From: Cupriavidus sp. MP-37
GTDB taxonomy: Bacteria; Pseudomonadota; Gammaproteobacteria; Burkholderiales; Burkholderiaceae
DNA length: 64,000 nucleotides
Reading direction: 5' to 3'
Assembly (NCBI RefSeq): GCF_020618415.1
Contig: NZ_CP085344.1
Span: forward strand, 2,193,001 to 2,257,000
Below the pieces are notes generated by a model that was not told the origin of the DNA, made no database searches, and saw only the letters and a list, made by a program, of their open reading frames with translations. Each line of letters opens with the position of its first letter. Position 1 is the stretch's first letter. The translations under genes were made by a program, and so were the position numbers. Below, piece by piece: positions 42,697-51,303 of this stretch.

Positions 42697-44022
42697 TCAT
42701 GGTTCGGCGTCGGCTTTGCGCTGCGCGGCCAGCGCCTGGCGCCGCGCAGCCACCTCGGCCTCGGGCACCGGCGCGGCCCGGTTGCCCCAGCTGCGGCGGA
42801 TAAAGGTCAGCACGTTGGCCAGTTCCTGGTCGTCCAGGGTCCAGCCATAGCCGGGCATGTGGTAGTCCGACGGCGCGGTGCCCACCCGCGCGGTCACGGC
42901 GCCGTCGAGCAGCAGGTTGACCAGCGATGCGGGATCCGGATCGGCCACGGTCGGGTTGCCGGCCAGCGGCGGAAAGACCCGGGCGAAGCCCTTGCCGTCG
43001 GCGCCGTGGCACGGCATGCAGAACACCGCGTACTGGCGAGCGCCGGGCAGGTCGAAGCGGCCCTGCCGCAGCTGCTGCGCGCTGGCGGGGTCGTGCCGGA
43101 ACGGCTGGTCTTCGCCGCGCGCGCCTGGCAGCGACTTGAGGTAAGCGGCAACCGCGTCGAGGTCGGCCGCGCTCATGTACTGGGTGGCGGTGGAGACCAC
43201 CGTGGACATCGGGCCGAACGAAGTCGCGTGCGCATTGCGCCCGGTACGCAGGAACTCGGCGATGTCCGCGCGCGACCAGGCGCCCAGCCCGGTGAGCTGG
43301 TCGCCGGTCAGGTTGGTGGCGGACCACCCCTCCACGCTGGCGCCGGACAGGAAATGCCGGCTGCGCTCGTCCAGGCCCTTCTCGGCGAACAGCGTGCCGC
43401 GCGGCGTATGGCAGGCGCCGCAGTGCGCCACCGCCTGCACCAGGTAGGCGCCGCGGTTCCACGCCGCGTCGCGCGCCGGGTCGGTGCGGACCGGGTCGTC
43501 ATCGAGAAACAGCGCATTCCACACCGCCAGCAGGCCGCGCATGCCGAACGGCCAGCGCATCTGCGGCGCGCGATTGCGCTGCGCCACCGGCGCCACCTCG
43601 GCGCGCAGGTAGGCGTACAGGGCCGCCACGTCGTCGCCCCTCATGCGTGCATAAGAGGGGTACGGCATGGCCGGATACAGGAGCTTGCCGTCGCGCGCCA
43701 CGCCGTGACGCAGGGCGCGATCGAACTCGGCCAGCGTGTAGGCGCCGATGCCGGTGCCGGCATCCGGCGTGATATTGGTCGAATACAGCGTGCCGACCGC
43801 GGTGCGGATCGGCAGCCCGCCGGCAAAGGGCTTGCCGCCTGCGCTGGTGTGGCAGGCGGCGCAGTTGGCGATGCGGGCCAGGTAGCGGCCGCGCTCGACC
43901 TGCTGCGCGTCGCCGGCGGCCTGCGCCAGGCCCGCGGGCAGCAGCAGCGCCAGCGCCAGGCCGGCCAGCTTGCGCAACACGCGGGACACAGCGAGGCCGG
44001 GCCAGTGAAAAGGAAAGCGCAT
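42697..44022 (-). CDS. tri-haem cytochrome c subunit of a dehydrogenase
   Basis: 441 residues with an N-terminal signal (LAGLALALLLPAGLAQA) and three CxxCH haem sites: CAACH (54-58), CGACH (201-205) and CMPCH (335-339). The three-domain plan matches the membrane cytochrome subunit of alcohol, gluconate and similar periplasmic dehydrogenases. Methionine sixth ligands are plausible from NITPD and MPYPSY type segments but were not traced one by one. It lies between a DUF2970 gene and the FAD dehydrogenase gene, so it should pass electrons from the latter to the quinone pool or a terminal oxidase. The ATG at 44022 gives a clean signal peptide. Confidence 0.9.
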   Translation of the reverse strand: MRFPFHWPGLAVSRVLRKLAGLALALLLPAGLAQAAGDAQQVERGRYLARIANCAACHTSAGGKPFAGGLPIRTAVGTLYSTNITPDAGTGIGAYTLAEFDRALRHGVARDGKLLYPAMPYPSYARMRGDDVAALYAYLRAEVAPVAQRNRAPQMRWPFGMRGLLAVWNALFLDDDPVRTDPARDAAWNRGAYLVQAVAHCGACHTPRGTLFAEKGLDERSRHFLSGASVEGWSATNLTGDQLTGLGAWSRADIAEFLRTGRNAHATSFGPMSTVVSTATQYMSAADLDAVAAYLKSLPGARGEDQPFRHDPASAQQLRQGRFDLPGARQYAVFCMPCHGADGKGFARVFPPLAGNPTVADPDPASLVNLLLDGAVTARVGTAPSDYHMPGYGWTLDDQELANVLTFIRRSWGNRAAPVPEAEVAARRQALAAQRKADAEP

Positions 44023-44035
44023 GAGTGCAGTCAGG

Positions 44036-44221
44036 TCATGCCGCCGACACGGCCCAGTTGGCCACCAGCACCAGGCAGGCCACCAGTCCGGCGGCAACGG
44101 CCACGCCGGTCACGATCAGCGGCACCGGGCGCAGGTTGTCCAGGTCGCGCTGGTGCTCCCGGCCCTGGCGCAGGCCAAAGAAGCCCCACAGCACGGTCCG
44201 CAACAGCCTCAACGGGTTCAT
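44036..44221 (-). CDS. DUF2970 family small membrane protein
   Basis: 61 residues. The protein has a basic, hydrophobic start (MNPLRLLRTVLWGFFGLRQGREHQRD) and one membrane helix near the C-terminus (LIVTGVAVAAGLVACLVLVANWAV). It matches DUF2970 in size and in the FFGLRQ motif. GGAG lies 5 bases before the ATG at 44221. The frame is open upstream to 44359, but that start would run through the promoter region of the divergent MocR gene. It starts the DUF2970-cytochrome-dehydrogenase operon, 13 bases before the cytochrome start. Small one-helix proteins of this family often sit with cytochrome or respiratory genes. Confidence 0.78.
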   Translation of the reverse strand: MNPLRLLRTVLWGFFGLRQGREHQRDLDNLRPVPLIVTGVAVAAGLVACLVLVANWAVSAA

Positions 44222-44373
44222 GGCATCTCCTGGCACAACGCCGGCGTGGACGAGACGCCGATTATGGTCCGCCCCACCTATCCATACCAGCATCAGATAA
44301 CCGGAAAAACTACGTATCAGTTGGGCGCGCCCGGGCGATAATCCGGCATCGCCGCCCACGCCCCGCCCCCACG

Positions 44374-45792
44374 ATGAAACGGTACGAAGCCCTGGCCGAA
44401 ACCCTCGCCGCCGATATCCGCAACGGCAGCCTGCCGCCGGGCACGCGCCTGCCGTCGATCCGCAAGACCGTGGCGCAGTACGGCGTCAGCCCGTCGACCG
44501 CGTTCCAGGCCTATTACCGGCTCGAAGAGCGCGGGCTGGTGCGGGCGCGCGAGCGCTCCGGCTACTACGTGGCCGGGCCGGCGCGGCGCGAGCTGCCGCA
44601 GCCGCAGGCGCGCCCGTCGCGGCAGGTGTCGACGCAGGTGGACATCTCCAAGCTGGTGTTCGCCGTGCTCGAAGGCGCGCGCGACCGCGAGCTGGTGCAG
44701 TTCGGCTCGGCCTTTCCGTCGCCCGAGCTGTTCCCGTGGGAGCGGCTGCGCAAGTCGCTGGCGCGTGCCGGCCGCGCACTCGACCCGTGGTACTCGGTCA
44801 ACGACCTGCCGCCCGGCAATGCCGCGCTGCGCCGCCAGATCGCGCTGCGCTACCTCGGCGCAGGCGCGCCGCAGCCGGCCGACGACCTGGTCGTCACCAA
44901 CGGCGCGCTCGAGGCGCTGAACCTGTGCCTGATGGCGGTGACGCAGCCGGGCGACGTGGTCGCGATCGAATCGCCCGGCTTCTATGCCTCGCTGCAGGCG
45001 CTGGAGCGGCTGCGGCTCAAGGCCGTCGAGATCCCGGTCGACCCGGCCGAAGGCATCGACCTGGGCGCGCTCGACGCGGCGCTGTCGCGCCACCCGGTCA
45101 AGGCGTGCTGGTTCATGACGCAGTTCCAGAATCCGCTCGGCGCCAGCATGTCGGAGGACAAGAAGAAGGCGCTGGTGGCCTTGCTGGCGCGCCACCAGGT
45201 GCCGCTGATCGAGGACGACGTCTATGGCGAGCTTTACTTCGGCAACCGCTGCCCGCTGCCGGCCAAGGCCTTCGATACGCAGGGGCTGGTGATGCATTGC
45301 AGTTCGTTTTCAAAGACGCTGGCGCCGGGCTTCCGCATCGGCTGGGTCGCGCCGGGCCGCTTTGGCGAGGCGATCCAGCGGCTCAAGCTGATGACCACGC
45401 TGTCGGCCGGCGTGCCGGCGCAGGTGGCGCTGGCCGAGTACCTGCAGCATGGCGGCTACGACAAGCACCTGCGCAAGCTGCGCCATGTGCTGGAGATGCA
45501 GCAGGGCCGCATGATCGACGCGATCGGCCAGCACTTCCCGGAACCGGTGCGGGTGTCGCGGCCGGAGGGCGGGTATTTCCTGTGGGTGGAGTTTGCGGCC
45601 GGCTTCGATGCCCTGGCCTTGCACCAGGCCGCGCTGGAAGCGGGCATCGGCATCGCGCCGGGACCGATTTTTTCGGCGCGGCAGGGGTATCGCAACTGCA
45701 TCCGGCTGAACTACGGCCACCTGTGGAACGACGAGGCCGAGGCCGCGGTGGCCACGCTGGGACGGCTGATCGCGCAGCAGCCAGCCGGCTAG
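44374..45792 (+). CDS. MocR/GntR-type regulator with aminotransferase domain
   Basis: 472 residues. The N-terminal winged helix (~1-70, GntR type: RLPSIRKTVAQYGVSPSTAFQAYYRLEERGLV) is joined to a fold-type I aminotransferase domain (~90-470). Lys314 in SSFSKTLAPG is the lysine that binds pyridoxal phosphate, and GYFLWVEF and NCIRLNYG are other family marks. MocR proteins sense an amino compound or PLP itself and usually act on a divergent neighbour, here the DUF2970-cytochrome-dehydrogenase operon 152 bases away. The overlapping open frame from 42643 is not real. The gene ends 4 bases into the convergent transporter gene. Confidence 0.9.
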   Translation: MKRYEALAETLAADIRNGSLPPGTRLPSIRKTVAQYGVSPSTAFQAYYRLEERGLVRARERSGYYVAGPARRELPQPQARPSRQVSTQVDISKLVFAVLEGARDRELVQFGSAFPSPELFPWERLRKSLARAGRALDPWYSVNDLPPGNAALRRQIALRYLGAGAPQPADDLVVTNGALEALNLCLMAVTQPGDVVAIESPGFYASLQALERLRLKAVEIPVDPAEGIDLGALDAALSRHPVKACWFMTQFQNPLGASMSEDKKKALVALLARHQVPLIEDDVYGELYFGNRCPLPAKAFDTQGLVMHCSSFSKTLAPGFRIGWVAPGRFGEAIQRLKLMTTLSAGVPAQVALAEYLQHGGYDKHLRKLRHVLEMQQGRMIDAIGQHFPEPVRVSRPEGGYFLWVEFAAGFDALALHQAALEAGIGIAPGPIFSARQGYRNCIRLNYGHLWNDEAEAAVATLGRLIAQQPAG

Positions 45793-47366
45793 CGCGCGCC
45801 GCGATGGCGGCGCAGCGCCCACTCCAGCGCCTCGAACGCGGCCTGCACCGCCAGCGCCAGCACCGCCGCCGGAATCGCGCCGGCGAGCAGCAGCGTGGTG
45901 TCGTTCAGCGCCAGCCCGGTGGCAATGCGCTCGCCGAAACCGCCCGCCCCGACGAACGCCGCGATCGTGGCCGTGCCCACGCTGATGATGGCCGCGGTCT
46001 TGACGCCGGCCAGCAGCACCGGCAGCGCCAGCGGCAGCTCCACGTAGCGCAGGACCTGGCCGCCGCGCAACCCGAGCGCGCGGGCCGCGTCGCGCATGCC
46101 TGTTGGCACCTGCTCCAGTCCGGTGGTGGTGTTGCGCACGATCGGCAGCAACGCATACAGGAACAGTGCCACCAGCGCGGGCCACACGCCGATGCGGCCC
46201 AGCAGCGGGATCAGCATCGCCAGCAGCGCCAGCGACGGCACGGTCTGCAGCACGCTGACGGCACCCAGCACCACCTGGCCGGTACGCCGGCGGCGCGCGG
46301 CCAGGATGCCCAGCGGCACGCCGGCCAGCGTGGCCGCACCGACCGCGCCGGCCACCAGGCCGACATGGCGCCGCGCCAGCCGATTGGTATCGGGCCCAAG
46401 CAGCGCGCCCAGCAGGCCGCGGCCGCCGGTGCCTGCCGCAGCGGCCCTGGATGCCGGCGCTGCGGCGGTTTCGGTGCCGGGGTCCGGGCCATGGGCCAGG
46501 AACTCTCGCGCGACGAGATCGAACGGCTTGCGGTCAATCTCCGCCGCGGCGTTCATCGCCACCATGTCCGCCGCGCTGATGCGGCCCGACAAGCGCTGCA
46601 GCGCCTGCCACGCCCGCGGGAAGCGCTGCGGCACGTCCAGCCGGTACACCACCACCGCGTCATAGCGCGGGAAATAGCGGCGGTCATCCTCGAGCACGCG
46701 CAGCCGGTACTTGAGGATCTTGGCGTCGGTCGAATAAATGTCGATGGCATCCACCTGCCCCGCTGCCAGCGCCTCATAGGCAACGCCGTGGTCCAGCCCG
46801 ACCGGCTGCTGCGGCAGGCGATAGCGGCTGGCAAGGCCGGGCCAGCCGTCTGCCCGGCCGAGGAATTCATGCGACAGCCCCAGCCGCAGCCGCGGCTGCG
46901 CGGCCAGGTCGCTGAGCCGGCGCAGGTGGAGCGGGCGGGTATCGGAGACGGCCAGTGCGTAGGTGTTTTCGAAGCCGAGCGGGATCGTGGCGCCCAGTCC
47001 CAGCGGGGCCAGTGCCCGCTGGATCGCCTCCAGGCCAGCGCCAGGCGGCAGCTTCAGGATCTCGGCGGCGAGCGTGCCGGTGTACTCGGGATAGAGGTCG
47101 ATGCTGCCGGCCTTGAGTGCCTCGAACACGATCGCGGTATTGCCCAGCCCTTGCTGGTGCTGCGCGGTGCCCGGCGGGCCGGCGGCCTGCGTCAGCAGTT
47201 CGCCAAGGATGTAGGACTCGGTAAAGCGCTTGGAGCCGACGCGCAGCGGGTCGGCGGCCTGCGCGGGCTCCGCGACCACAAGTGCCGTTGCAAGCACCCA
47301 AAGTGCCGCGCGCCACAGCGTGGGCCGTTCATTGTTCTGCCAATTGCCAGGGAACCAGGCAAACAC
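45789..47366 (-). CDS. fused substrate-binding/permease protein of an osmoprotectant-type ABC transporter
   Basis: 525 residues. The N-terminal half (~40-290) is an OpuAC/ProX-type binding domain (LRVGSKRFTESYILGELLTQ), with a signal-like N-terminus. The C-terminal half (~330-515) is a membrane permease domain with the cytoplasmic loop EQVPTGMRDAARALGLRGGQVL that contacts the ATPase. Such fused proteins work in glycine betaine, choline or carnitine uptake with an ATPase subunit. No ABC ATPase gene is in the window, so the partner must be elsewhere or the gene is a remnant. It is divergent from a LysR gene, 159 bases away. The gap shows an AT-rich stretch but no palindrome I would call an operator. 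Confidence 0.85.
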   Translation of the reverse strand: MFAWFPGNWQNNERPTLWRAALWVLATALVVAEPAQAADPLRVGSKRFTESYILGELLTQAAGPPGTAQHQQGLGNTAIVFEALKAGSIDLYPEYTGTLAAEILKLPPGAGLEAIQRALAPLGLGATIPLGFENTYALAVSDTRPLHLRRLSDLAAQPRLRLGLSHEFLGRADGWPGLASRYRLPQQPVGLDHGVAYEALAAGQVDAIDIYSTDAKILKYRLRVLEDDRRYFPRYDAVVVYRLDVPQRFPRAWQALQRLSGRISAADMVAMNAAAEIDRKPFDLVAREFLAHGPDPGTETAAAPASRAAAAGTGGRGLLGALLGPDTNRLARRHVGLVAGAVGAATLAGVPLGILAARRRRTGQVVLGAVSVLQTVPSLALLAMLIPLLGRIGVWPALVALFLYALLPIVRNTTTGLEQVPTGMRDAARALGLRGGQVLRYVELPLALPVLLAGVKTAAIISVGTATIAAFVGAGGFGERIATGLALNDTTLLLAGAIPAAVLALAVQAAFEALEWALRRHRGAR

Positions 47367-47525
47367 ATCCGTCCTTTTGGTGCCGTCCTTGGGGTGGGCC
47401 GGTGTGCATCCGGCATCTCGACATCATAGCTTCGGCATAGCCTTATCCCTAAATAGTATTTGCCATTTGCATGATGGACACGTCAGAATCCAGATCACAC
47501 ATACATCGCCAACGTCTGCCACCCC

Positions 47526-48554
47526 ATGGAAATCCGGCAACTGGAAGCCTTCGCCGCAGTCGTCACCACCGGTAGCGTCACCGCCGCCGGGCGGCTGCTC
47601 GGGCGCTCGCAGCCGGCCATCACGCGGCTGATCCAGGAACTGGAGGCGGAACTCGGCTTTGCGCTGTTCACCCGCAGCGGCCCGCGGGTCAGCCCGACCG
47701 AGCAGGGTTTCCTGCTCTATGACGAGGTCGAGCAGACGCTGGCGGGCATGCAGCAGATCCGCACGCGCGCCGCGGCGCTGGCGCGCGGCGATGGCCGGCC
47801 GCTGCGCATTGCCGCCACCCCGGCGCTGGCCGCGGGCCTGCTGCCGCCGGCGCTGGCGCTGGCCTTCGCGCGCGGGCTGTGCGCGCCGGAGCGCGTGGCG
47901 GTGCAGAGCCAGTCGCCGGAACAGGTGGTGCACGCGGTGCTGACCGGCGCCGCCGACATCGGCCTGAACAGCCTGCCGCTGGAACACCGCGGCGTGACCG
48001 TGCACTGGATCGGCCAGTCCGCCTGCGTGGCGGCGCTGCGTGCCGACGACCCGCTCGCGGCGCGGCCCGCCATCGCGCTGCAGGACTGCCGCGGCCGCCG
48101 CCTGATCACCATGCACAACCCCTACCGGCTGCGCCGCCGCGTCGACCGCGCGCTGGCCGGCGCCGGCGTGCCGGCGGCAGGCGTGATCGACACCAATACC
48201 TCGATCAGCGCCCTGACCCTGGTGCGCGCCGGGTTGGGCATCGCGCTGCTGGAGCCGGTGACCGCGCGCGGGCTGCCGCTGACCGATATCGCGGTGCGGC
48301 CCATCGATGCCGATATTCCCTTCTTTTTCGGGGTGATCACGCCGCAGGCACGCCCTGCCAGCGCCGCCGTGCAGGGGCTGGTGCAGGCGGTGGCCGACGC
48401 CGCTGCCGCGCTGCTGCCCGACCTGGTGCGGCGCGAGCCGGCGGAGCACGGCGCGCTGCTGCAATCGCTCTATGGTGACGCTGGCGGCCCGGATGATGCC
48501 GGCGATGCCACGGACCGCCCAACCCAAGATTCCGGACTGACAAGCCATGACTGA
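47526..48554 (+). CDS. LysR family transcriptional regulator
   Basis: 342 residues. A LysR helix-turn-helix at ~3-62 (EAFAAVVTTGSVTAAGRLLGRSQPAITRLIQELE) is followed by a substrate-binding domain to ~300 and a ~40-residue C-terminal tail that overlaps the next gene. It is divergent from the osmoprotectant-type transporter gene and directly upstream of the flavoprotein-CMD genes, so it probably controls one or both. Its ligand is unknown. The last 8 bases of the gene overlap the flavoprotein start. Confidence 0.9.
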   Translation: MEIRQLEAFAAVVTTGSVTAAGRLLGRSQPAITRLIQELEAELGFALFTRSGPRVSPTEQGFLLYDEVEQTLAGMQQIRTRAAALARGDGRPLRIAATPALAAGLLPPALALAFARGLCAPERVAVQSQSPEQVVHAVLTGAADIGLNSLPLEHRGVTVHWIGQSACVAALRADDPLAARPAIALQDCRGRRLITMHNPYRLRRRVDRALAGAGVPAAGVIDTNTSISALTLVRAGLGIALLEPVTARGLPLTDIAVRPIDADIPFFFGVITPQARPASAAVQGLVQAVADAAAALLPDLVRREPAEHGALLQSLYGDAGGPDDAGDATDRPTQDSGLTSHD

Positions 48555-50022
48555 CCCCACCGTTGCGACCGCTTCCCCGCCCCCGGGCCTGGCCGCCCTC
48601 GAAGCCCGGCTGCGCCAGGACCTGTCCTGGCTGGAGCTGCCCGCCAAGGCCTGGACCATGCCGCGCTTAGTCGACGGGCACGAGGTGCTGGACGTCGCCG
48701 TGATCGGCGGCGGCATGGCGGGCCTGGCGGCGAGCGCCACGCTGACCCACCTCGGTATTCGTGTGCGCGCCTTCGATCGCGCGCCGGCGGGCTATGAGGG
48801 CCCGTGGGCCACCACCGCGCGCATGGAGACGCTGCGCTCGCCCAAGCAGCTGACCGGCCCCGCGCTGGGCCTGCCGGCCCTGACCTTCCGCGCCTGGTTC
48901 GAGGCGCAGTTCGGCGAGGCCGCCTGGCAGGCGCTGGACAAGATCCCGCGCCTGCAATGGATGGACTACCTGCGCTGGTACCGCCAGGTGCTGGCGCTCG
49001 ATATCCGCAACCAGCATGAGGTCGAGCGGATCGTGCCGCGTGCCGACGGGCTGGTGGCGCTGTCGATGCGGACGCCCGCCGGCCCGCACACGGTGCTGGC
49101 GCGCCGCGTGGTGCTGGCCACCGGCCGCGACGGCCTCGGCGGCGCCTACGTGCCGCCGGTGGCGGCCGCGCTGCCGCTCCACCTGTGGGCGCATTCGTCG
49201 GATGAGATGGATTACGCCGCGCTGCGCGGCAAGCGCGTGGGCGTGGTCGGGGCCGGCGCCTCGGCCATGGACAGCGCCGCGACCGCGCTGGAGGCCGGGG
49301 CCGCCAGCGTCGAGATGCTGATCCGGCGTGCCGATATCCCGCGCGTCAACAAGAGCAAGGGCGCCGGCAACCCGGGCCTGACCTTCGGCCACTACGGCCT
49401 GCCCGACGCGTGGAAATGGCGCCTGCGCCATTACATCAACAGCCAGCAGGTGCCGCCGCCGCGCGGCAGCACGCTGCGCGTGTCGCGCCATGCCAACGCG
49501 TATTTCAACCTGGGCGCCGCGCTGGAAGCGATCGAGGCACAGGGCGACGTGCTGCGGGTGCGCACGCCGCAGGGCGAGTTCGAACTGGACTTCCTGATCT
49601 TCTCCACGGGCTTCCGCATCGCGCTGGAAACGCGCCCGGAGTTCGCTACCTTCGCCCCGCATATCCGCTTCTGGCGCGACCGCCATGCGCCGCCCGCGGG
49701 CCAGGAAGACCGCGAGCTGTCCGATTCGCCCGATCTCGGCGAAGCCTTCGAATTCCAGGAGAAGACGCCCGGCGCCTGCCCCGGCCTGACGCGCATCCAC
49801 TGCTTCTGCTATCCGGCGGCACTGTCGCACGGCACCGTCTCCGGCGACATCCCGGCGATCAGCGACGGCGCGCGCCGGCTGGGCCAGGGCATTGCCGCGC
49901 GGCTGTACCAGGAAGACATCGAGCTGCACTACGCCGCGCTGCAGGCCTATGCCGAGCCCGAAGTCTTCGGCGACGAATGGGTGCCGGCATTGCCGCCGGC
50001 GCTGCGCACCGCCGAAGCTTGA
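48547..50022 (+). CDS. FAD-dependent flavoprotein monooxygenase-like oxidoreductase
   Basis: 491 residues. Two dinucleotide loops can be read: AVIGGGMAGLAASATL (~52-67) for FAD, and VGVVGAGASAMDSAATAL (~235-252) for NAD(P)H. The motif FGHYGLPDAWKW is typical of this family. It is most like flavin-containing or Baeyer-Villiger-type monooxygenases, but the exact reaction is unknown. It starts 8 bases before the LysR stop and is followed after 44 bases by two CMD-fold genes. Confidence 0.82.
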   Translation: MTDPTVATASPPPGLAALEARLRQDLSWLELPAKAWTMPRLVDGHEVLDVAVIGGGMAGLAASATLTHLGIRVRAFDRAPAGYEGPWATTARMETLRSPKQLTGPALGLPALTFRAWFEAQFGEAAWQALDKIPRLQWMDYLRWYRQVLALDIRNQHEVERIVPRADGLVALSMRTPAGPHTVLARRVVLATGRDGLGGAYVPPVAAALPLHLWAHSSDEMDYAALRGKRVGVVGAGASAMDSAATALEAGAASVEMLIRRADIPRVNKSKGAGNPGLTFGHYGLPDAWKWRLRHYINSQQVPPPRGSTLRVSRHANAYFNLGAALEAIEAQGDVLRVRTPQGEFELDFLIFSTGFRIALETRPEFATFAPHIRFWRDRHAPPAGQEDRELSDSPDLGEAFEFQEKTPGACPGLTRIHCFCYPAALSHGTVSGDIPAISDGARRLGQGIAARLYQEDIELHYAALQAYAEPEVFGDEWVPALPPALRTAEA

Positions 50023-50066
50023 ATCCACCCCGACCCAACTCACGCAAGATCCCACCAGAGCCTCCG

Positions 50067-50597
50067 ATGACCCAGCCCCCGACTTCCCCGGTCGACCTGA
50101 TCGACCAGCTCACCGGCCTCGCGCCGGGCAGCGCCACCCACGCCCTGCGGCACCAGCGCGACAAGGTCGTGGCCGCCACCCAGGGCAGCTACGACGCGCT
50201 GTTCGACCCTGACCTGCCCGGCCTGTCGCTGGCCGAACGGCTGCTGGTGGCGCTGTACGCCGCCCGGCTGACGCCGTCGCCGGCGCTGGCCGCGCACTAC
50301 CGGGGCCGGCTCGAACAGCTCGGCATCGATGCCGGCCAGCTCCGCGCCGCGGCCGAGGGCACGCCCGCGGACATCGCCGAGCCGCGCCTGCGCGCCATGC
50401 TGGAATTCACCCGCAAGCTGATCGAGAAACCGGTCGAGGGCGACCGGGCCGCGCTGCTGGCGCTGCCCGCCGCCGGCCTGAGCACCCCGGCGGTGGTCAC
50501 GCTGGCGCAGCTGGTCGCGTTCCTCTCCTACCAGGTGCGGCTGGTGGCCGGACTGGACGCACTGAAAGCCTTGAACGACAACGGAGCCCTGGCATGA
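50067..50597 (+). CDS. CMD-fold domain protein (Avi_7170 family type)
   Basis: 176 residues, helical, of the carboxymuconolactone decarboxylase fold (ARLTPSPALAAHYRG; LEFTRKLIEKPVEGDRAALLAL; TLAQLVAFLSYQVRLVAGLDAL). There is no CxxC pair, so it probably lacks peroxidase activity and may work as the partner of the next protein. The two occur together in the Avi_7170/Avi_7169 pair of families. Its stop overlaps the next start by 4 bases (ATGA). Confidence 0.78.
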   Translation: MTQPPTSPVDLIDQLTGLAPGSATHALRHQRDKVVAATQGSYDALFDPDLPGLSLAERLLVALYAARLTPSPALAAHYRGRLEQLGIDAGQLRAAAEGTPADIAEPRLRAMLEFTRKLIEKPVEGDRAALLALPAAGLSTPAVVTLAQLVAFLSYQVRLVAGLDALKALNDNGALA

Positions 50598-51190
50598 GCG
50601 AAATCATCAAGTCCCACGGCTTCACCAACGAAGTGCTCGACTGGAAGGCATGGCTGGACGTGGTCGACCTCGACCAGGCCACGCCCGAGCAGATCGCCGT
50701 GCTCGAGGAAAGCCACCCCAAGGCCAAGGTGCAGGACTACTACCGCTTCCTGGTCCACCAGCCCGAGATCCTGCGCCAGCGCTCGACCGCCTTCAACGCC
50801 ATCATGTACGCCCCCGGCGGCATGCCGCGCGCCGAACGCGAGCTGTCGACCACGGTCGTGTCCCGGATCAACGGCTGCGTGTATTGCGCATCGGTGCATG
50901 CGCAGCGCTTCGAGCAGCTGGCCAAGCGCAACGACGTGATCCGCCAGGTCTTCGACGATCCCTACAGCGCCGGCACCACCGCGCGCGAACGCGCCATCGC
51001 CAAATTCTCGGCGGAACTGACCGAGCGGCCGGCCGAAGTCACCGCCGCACAGCTCGAGCCGCTGCGCGAGGCCGGTTTGAGCGATGCGGAGATCCTGGAC
51101 CTGATCCACTCGATCGCAATCTTTGCGTGGGCGAACCGGTTGATGCTGAATCTCGGGGAGCCGGTGTTTCCGGATCAGGCCGGGGGCTGA
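50594..51190 (+). CDS. alkylhydroperoxidase-domain protein (Avi_7169 family type)
   Basis: 198 residues. The AhpD-like motif is complete: Cys95, Cys98 and His102 in CVYCASVH, with the following RFEQLAK. Such proteins reduce peroxides through a cysteine pair or act as thiol oxidoreductases. It is the last gene of the LysR-flavoprotein-CMD-AhpD set, coupled by ATGA overlap to the preceding gene. A hairpin with a 9-base stem follows directly after its stop (51191-51211). Confidence 0.85.
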   Translation: MSEIIKSHGFTNEVLDWKAWLDVVDLDQATPEQIAVLEESHPKAKVQDYYRFLVHQPEILRQRSTAFNAIMYAPGGMPRAERELSTTVVSRINGCVYCASVHAQRFEQLAKRNDVIRQVFDDPYSAGTTARERAIAKFSAELTERPAEVTAAQLEPLREAGLSDAEILDLIHSIAIFAWANRLMLNLGEPVFPDQAGG

Positions 51191-51211
51191 GGGGGGCAAT
51201 GTTTGCTCCCC
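51191..51211 (+). terminator. candidate transcription terminator hairpin
   Basis: GGGGGGCAA-TGT-TTGCTCCCC pairs over nine bases with one G-T wobble and a 3-base loop, right after the stop of the AhpD-domain gene. No run of T follows, so a factor-dependent or weak terminator, or part of the adjacent GC-rich palindrome, is possible. Confidence 0.45.
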
Positions 51212-51222
51212 TGTCCCGCTTG

Positions 51223-51272
51223 CTGTATAGACCGGGGACATAGGTAACAGGTGTGCCAGGACATGGGTAACA
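51223..51272 (+). repeat. left terminal inverted repeat of the IS481 element
   Basis: Starts CTGTATAGACCGGGGACATA. The motif GGACATRGGTAACA occurs twice inside, about 25 bases apart, and likely marks transposase binding sites. Four of fifty positions differ from the right end. Confidence 0.9.
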
Positions 51273-51303
51273 CTTTTCCCGCTTAGTCAGCGGGAGGACA
51301 ACG

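Noticed and set aside
42643..44373. Extension of the MocR frame upstream
   Set aside because: It is antisense to the cytochrome and FAD dehydrogenase genes; the GntR helix-turn-helix begins right at the ATG at 44374.
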